Source: Haplosporangium gracile
Taxonomy: Eukaryota; Mortierellomycota; Mortierellomycetes; Mortierellales; Mortierellaceae
Reading direction: 5' to 3'
Assembly: GCA_015499985.1 (NCBI GenBank)
Contig: JAAAUF010001209.1
Location: forward strand, 1-10,325
DNA: 10,325 bases
Within the stretch, counting starts at the first letter, position 1. The number at the start of each line of letters is the position of its first letter. Below the pieces are notes generated by a model. It worked only from the letters and a program-made list of their open reading frames with translations, was not told the DNA's origin and did not search any database. This document shows positions 8,927-10,325 of this stretch, one piece after another. Both the position numbers and the translations under genes were made by a program.

Positions 8927-9141
8927 GTTGGGCGTTCGACGATGCTATGCGGATGTGCTCAACATACAGTTATTGACTATTGTCTTTTTGCAACGACTTT
9001 TGAGGAGACAGTTCGGGAAGATAGTGAAAGTGAAGTTGTCGTTGTTTTTTTGAGAGTGATAAAAATAATGATACAGTGAAGAAGCAACACACAGGATATA
9101 GGAAGCTGAGAAAGAAAGAATGGAAAGATGAAAAGGAATAG

Positions 9142-9169
9142 CAAACAAAAACAAAAACAAAAACAAAAG
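9142..9169. repeat. (CAAAAA)n tract
   Basis: About four CAAAAA hexamers with a shorter CAAA copy at the left edge, in purine-rich DNA. Confidence 0.8.
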
Positions 9170-9336
9170 AGGAAAATGAGAGTCGAGGATGCAAAAAAAA
9201 TGAGGATGCGAACAGGAATGGAAGAAAACAAAAGAAACAAGAATGAAGAAAGGGAAGCAACAAAGGCCGAGGCGTGCTTTGGTTAACAAGATAATCAGGA
9301 GAAGGGAAGTAGTGGCGGGGTTAGCCCTCTTGTGAG

Positions 9337-9369
9337 ACAGTATATGGCTTGGGTAAGCCCCAGTACTGT
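9337..9369. other. nested inverted repeat (hairpin/cruciform candidate)
   Basis: ACAGTA (9337-9342) pairs with TACTGT (9364-9369), and inside it GGCTT (9346-9350) pairs with AAGCC (9355-9359) around a GGGT loop. That is eleven base pairs with one internal loop. It could be chance; no T-run follows immediately. Confidence 0.35.
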
Positions 9370-9630
9370 TCTTTGTTTTTTTCGCCTTGGTCAGATTTAA
9401 TGTTCATAATGGTGATCTCTTTGAAATGGCTCCCATCAAGAGTATCCATAGTGAGGAAGGGGCAACAAAGTGACAAGGGGGTGCATGAAAATTATCATCC
9501 TTTTTTCCATCCCATGTTAAGACAAAAAATCAAAAAGGTACCCCGGGGCAGAGAGCCAAACAAACGACAACAAAAAAAATAAAGAGCGCAAAAGGTATTT
9601 TGGAGTTTGGCATTTCGAAGGTATAGTTTG

Positions 9631-9658
9631 GAAAGGTCTGGGAACTGTGTTCCCTTTC
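9631..9658. other. short hairpin, 6-bp stem with 3-nt loop
   Basis: GGGAAC (9640-9645) and GTTCCC (9649-9654) are perfectly complementary around TGT. Outer GAAA (9631-9634) and TTTC (9655-9658) can pair across a five-base bulge. Its role is unknown and chance is possible. Confidence 0.35.
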
Positions 9659-10325
9659 TTCTTTATCCTCGGATGCAGGCCTCCCGTTTCTTTCCTCAGC
9701 AGATTAATCTTTTGTTTTTTTGCGGGATGGAAACGCTTGGGAGAGATGGGTTCGACAGTTTTTGGAGTTCAGCTGTTTACCTTAAATACCGTCACGAGAT
9801 TTGTATGGGACCTTTGGGAAATATCAAAGACCTCGAACTCAAGCGAAAGTAAGATGAGATGTATGGGCCTATTTAACCAACGAAACAAGACAAACCAAGG
9901 CAGACAAATATCCGCAGAAAGGGAGGAGTCAGAGGGAAGAACGCCGCGTAAGATGAAAGGGAAAGATTTTATAGTGAAAAGAGGATGGGGAGAGTAAAGG
10001 AAAAAAAAAGGAGAAAGAGCAGAACCCTCAACGGAGAGGTAGAGGAGAGGGACTCCTGTCGATTTGAAAGAGCAAATACAAAAGAAAAAAGTGAAGACAA
10101 TTTAAAAGGGATAGAGGCAACAAGGGTAGCAGGAGTAAGAGCAGCGGCTACGGGCCAAGAGAAACCAAGTCTCGTCGTTCAGTGCAAGACTGCCAGAAGG
10201 AGGATAGAGAGTAAAAACAACAGAGCGAGAATAAGAATACAAGAGGTAGTGCATGAATTGAAAGCTGGATATATGTAAATAACGATTACGCGACAGAAAT
10301 CGTGAATGGAATAATTGTATATGGC

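Larger units (their letters stand above)
7881..10325. other. gene-free, plus-strand purine-rich region
   Basis: About 2.4 kb in which I can support no gene. Open frames are short, of low complexity (poly-Val from GTT repeats, Ser/Phe/Leu-rich antisense of GA tracts, Lys/Arg-rich) and have no recognisable motifs. Most of 8540-9340 and 9900-10250 is strongly purine-rich on the plus strand. Segments 8090-8220 and 9250-9890 have more mixed composition, which makes them the likelier places for regulatory elements or an unrecognised non-coding RNA. Confidence 0.5.

Noticed and set aside
8834..9079. 81-codon plus-strand frame
   Set aside because: Its Lys run is the A19 tract, and the remainder has no recognisable features.
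9749..9755. GGTTCGA, a tRNA T-loop-like heptamer
   Set aside because: No acceptor, D or anticodon stems can be formed around it.
9985..10278. 97-codon Lys/Arg/Glu-rich frame near the right edge
   Set aside because: Purine-rich simple DNA gives such compositions in any frame; there is no motif and no clear start context.

Overview
The window looks like nuclear DNA of a filamentous fungus. It holds one spliced protein gene with fungal-style introns (short, GTATGT-type donor, CTAAC branch site) and an Msb1-like RhoGAP product. It also holds one decayed gene and long gene-poor stretches rich in homopurine/homopyrimidine tracts and microsatellites. An early-diverging (Mortierella-like) fungus is my best guess, from the general look of protein and introns, not from any marker. 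I see no bacterial operon signals, rRNA, tRNA, CRISPR array or transposase.

Layout. (1) 1-1571, plus strand: a broken DEAD-box RNA helicase gene, closest by recalled alignment to the Dbp5/DDX19 mRNA-export type. The fold can be followed from Q-motif region to C-terminal helicase domain, but it carries four in-frame stops and two apparent frameshifts, and every ATPase motif is replaced. (2) 1572-2403: intergenic DNA between the convergent 3' ends, with a pyrimidine tract. (3) 2404-7685, minus strand: a three-exon gene for a 1664-residue RhoGAP protein. The catalytic fold is in residues ~103-288, followed by a very long Ser/Gln-rich disordered tail with two ordered-looking islands. Its first intron is best explained as a GC-AG intron. 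(4) 7686-10325: 2.6 kb without a convincing gene. The part next to the gene is its likely promoter/5' leader; the rest is strongly purine-rich on the plus strand.

The two genes do not appear functionally linked. The RhoGAP would act on Rho/Cdc42 GTPases in cell polarity and wall synthesis; the helicase remnant belongs to RNA metabolism and is probably dead. I found no clear new multi-gene system. The most unusual items are the erosion pattern of the helicase, the GC-AG intron, and the apparently intact catalytic residues plus unassigned C-terminal islands of the RhoGAP.
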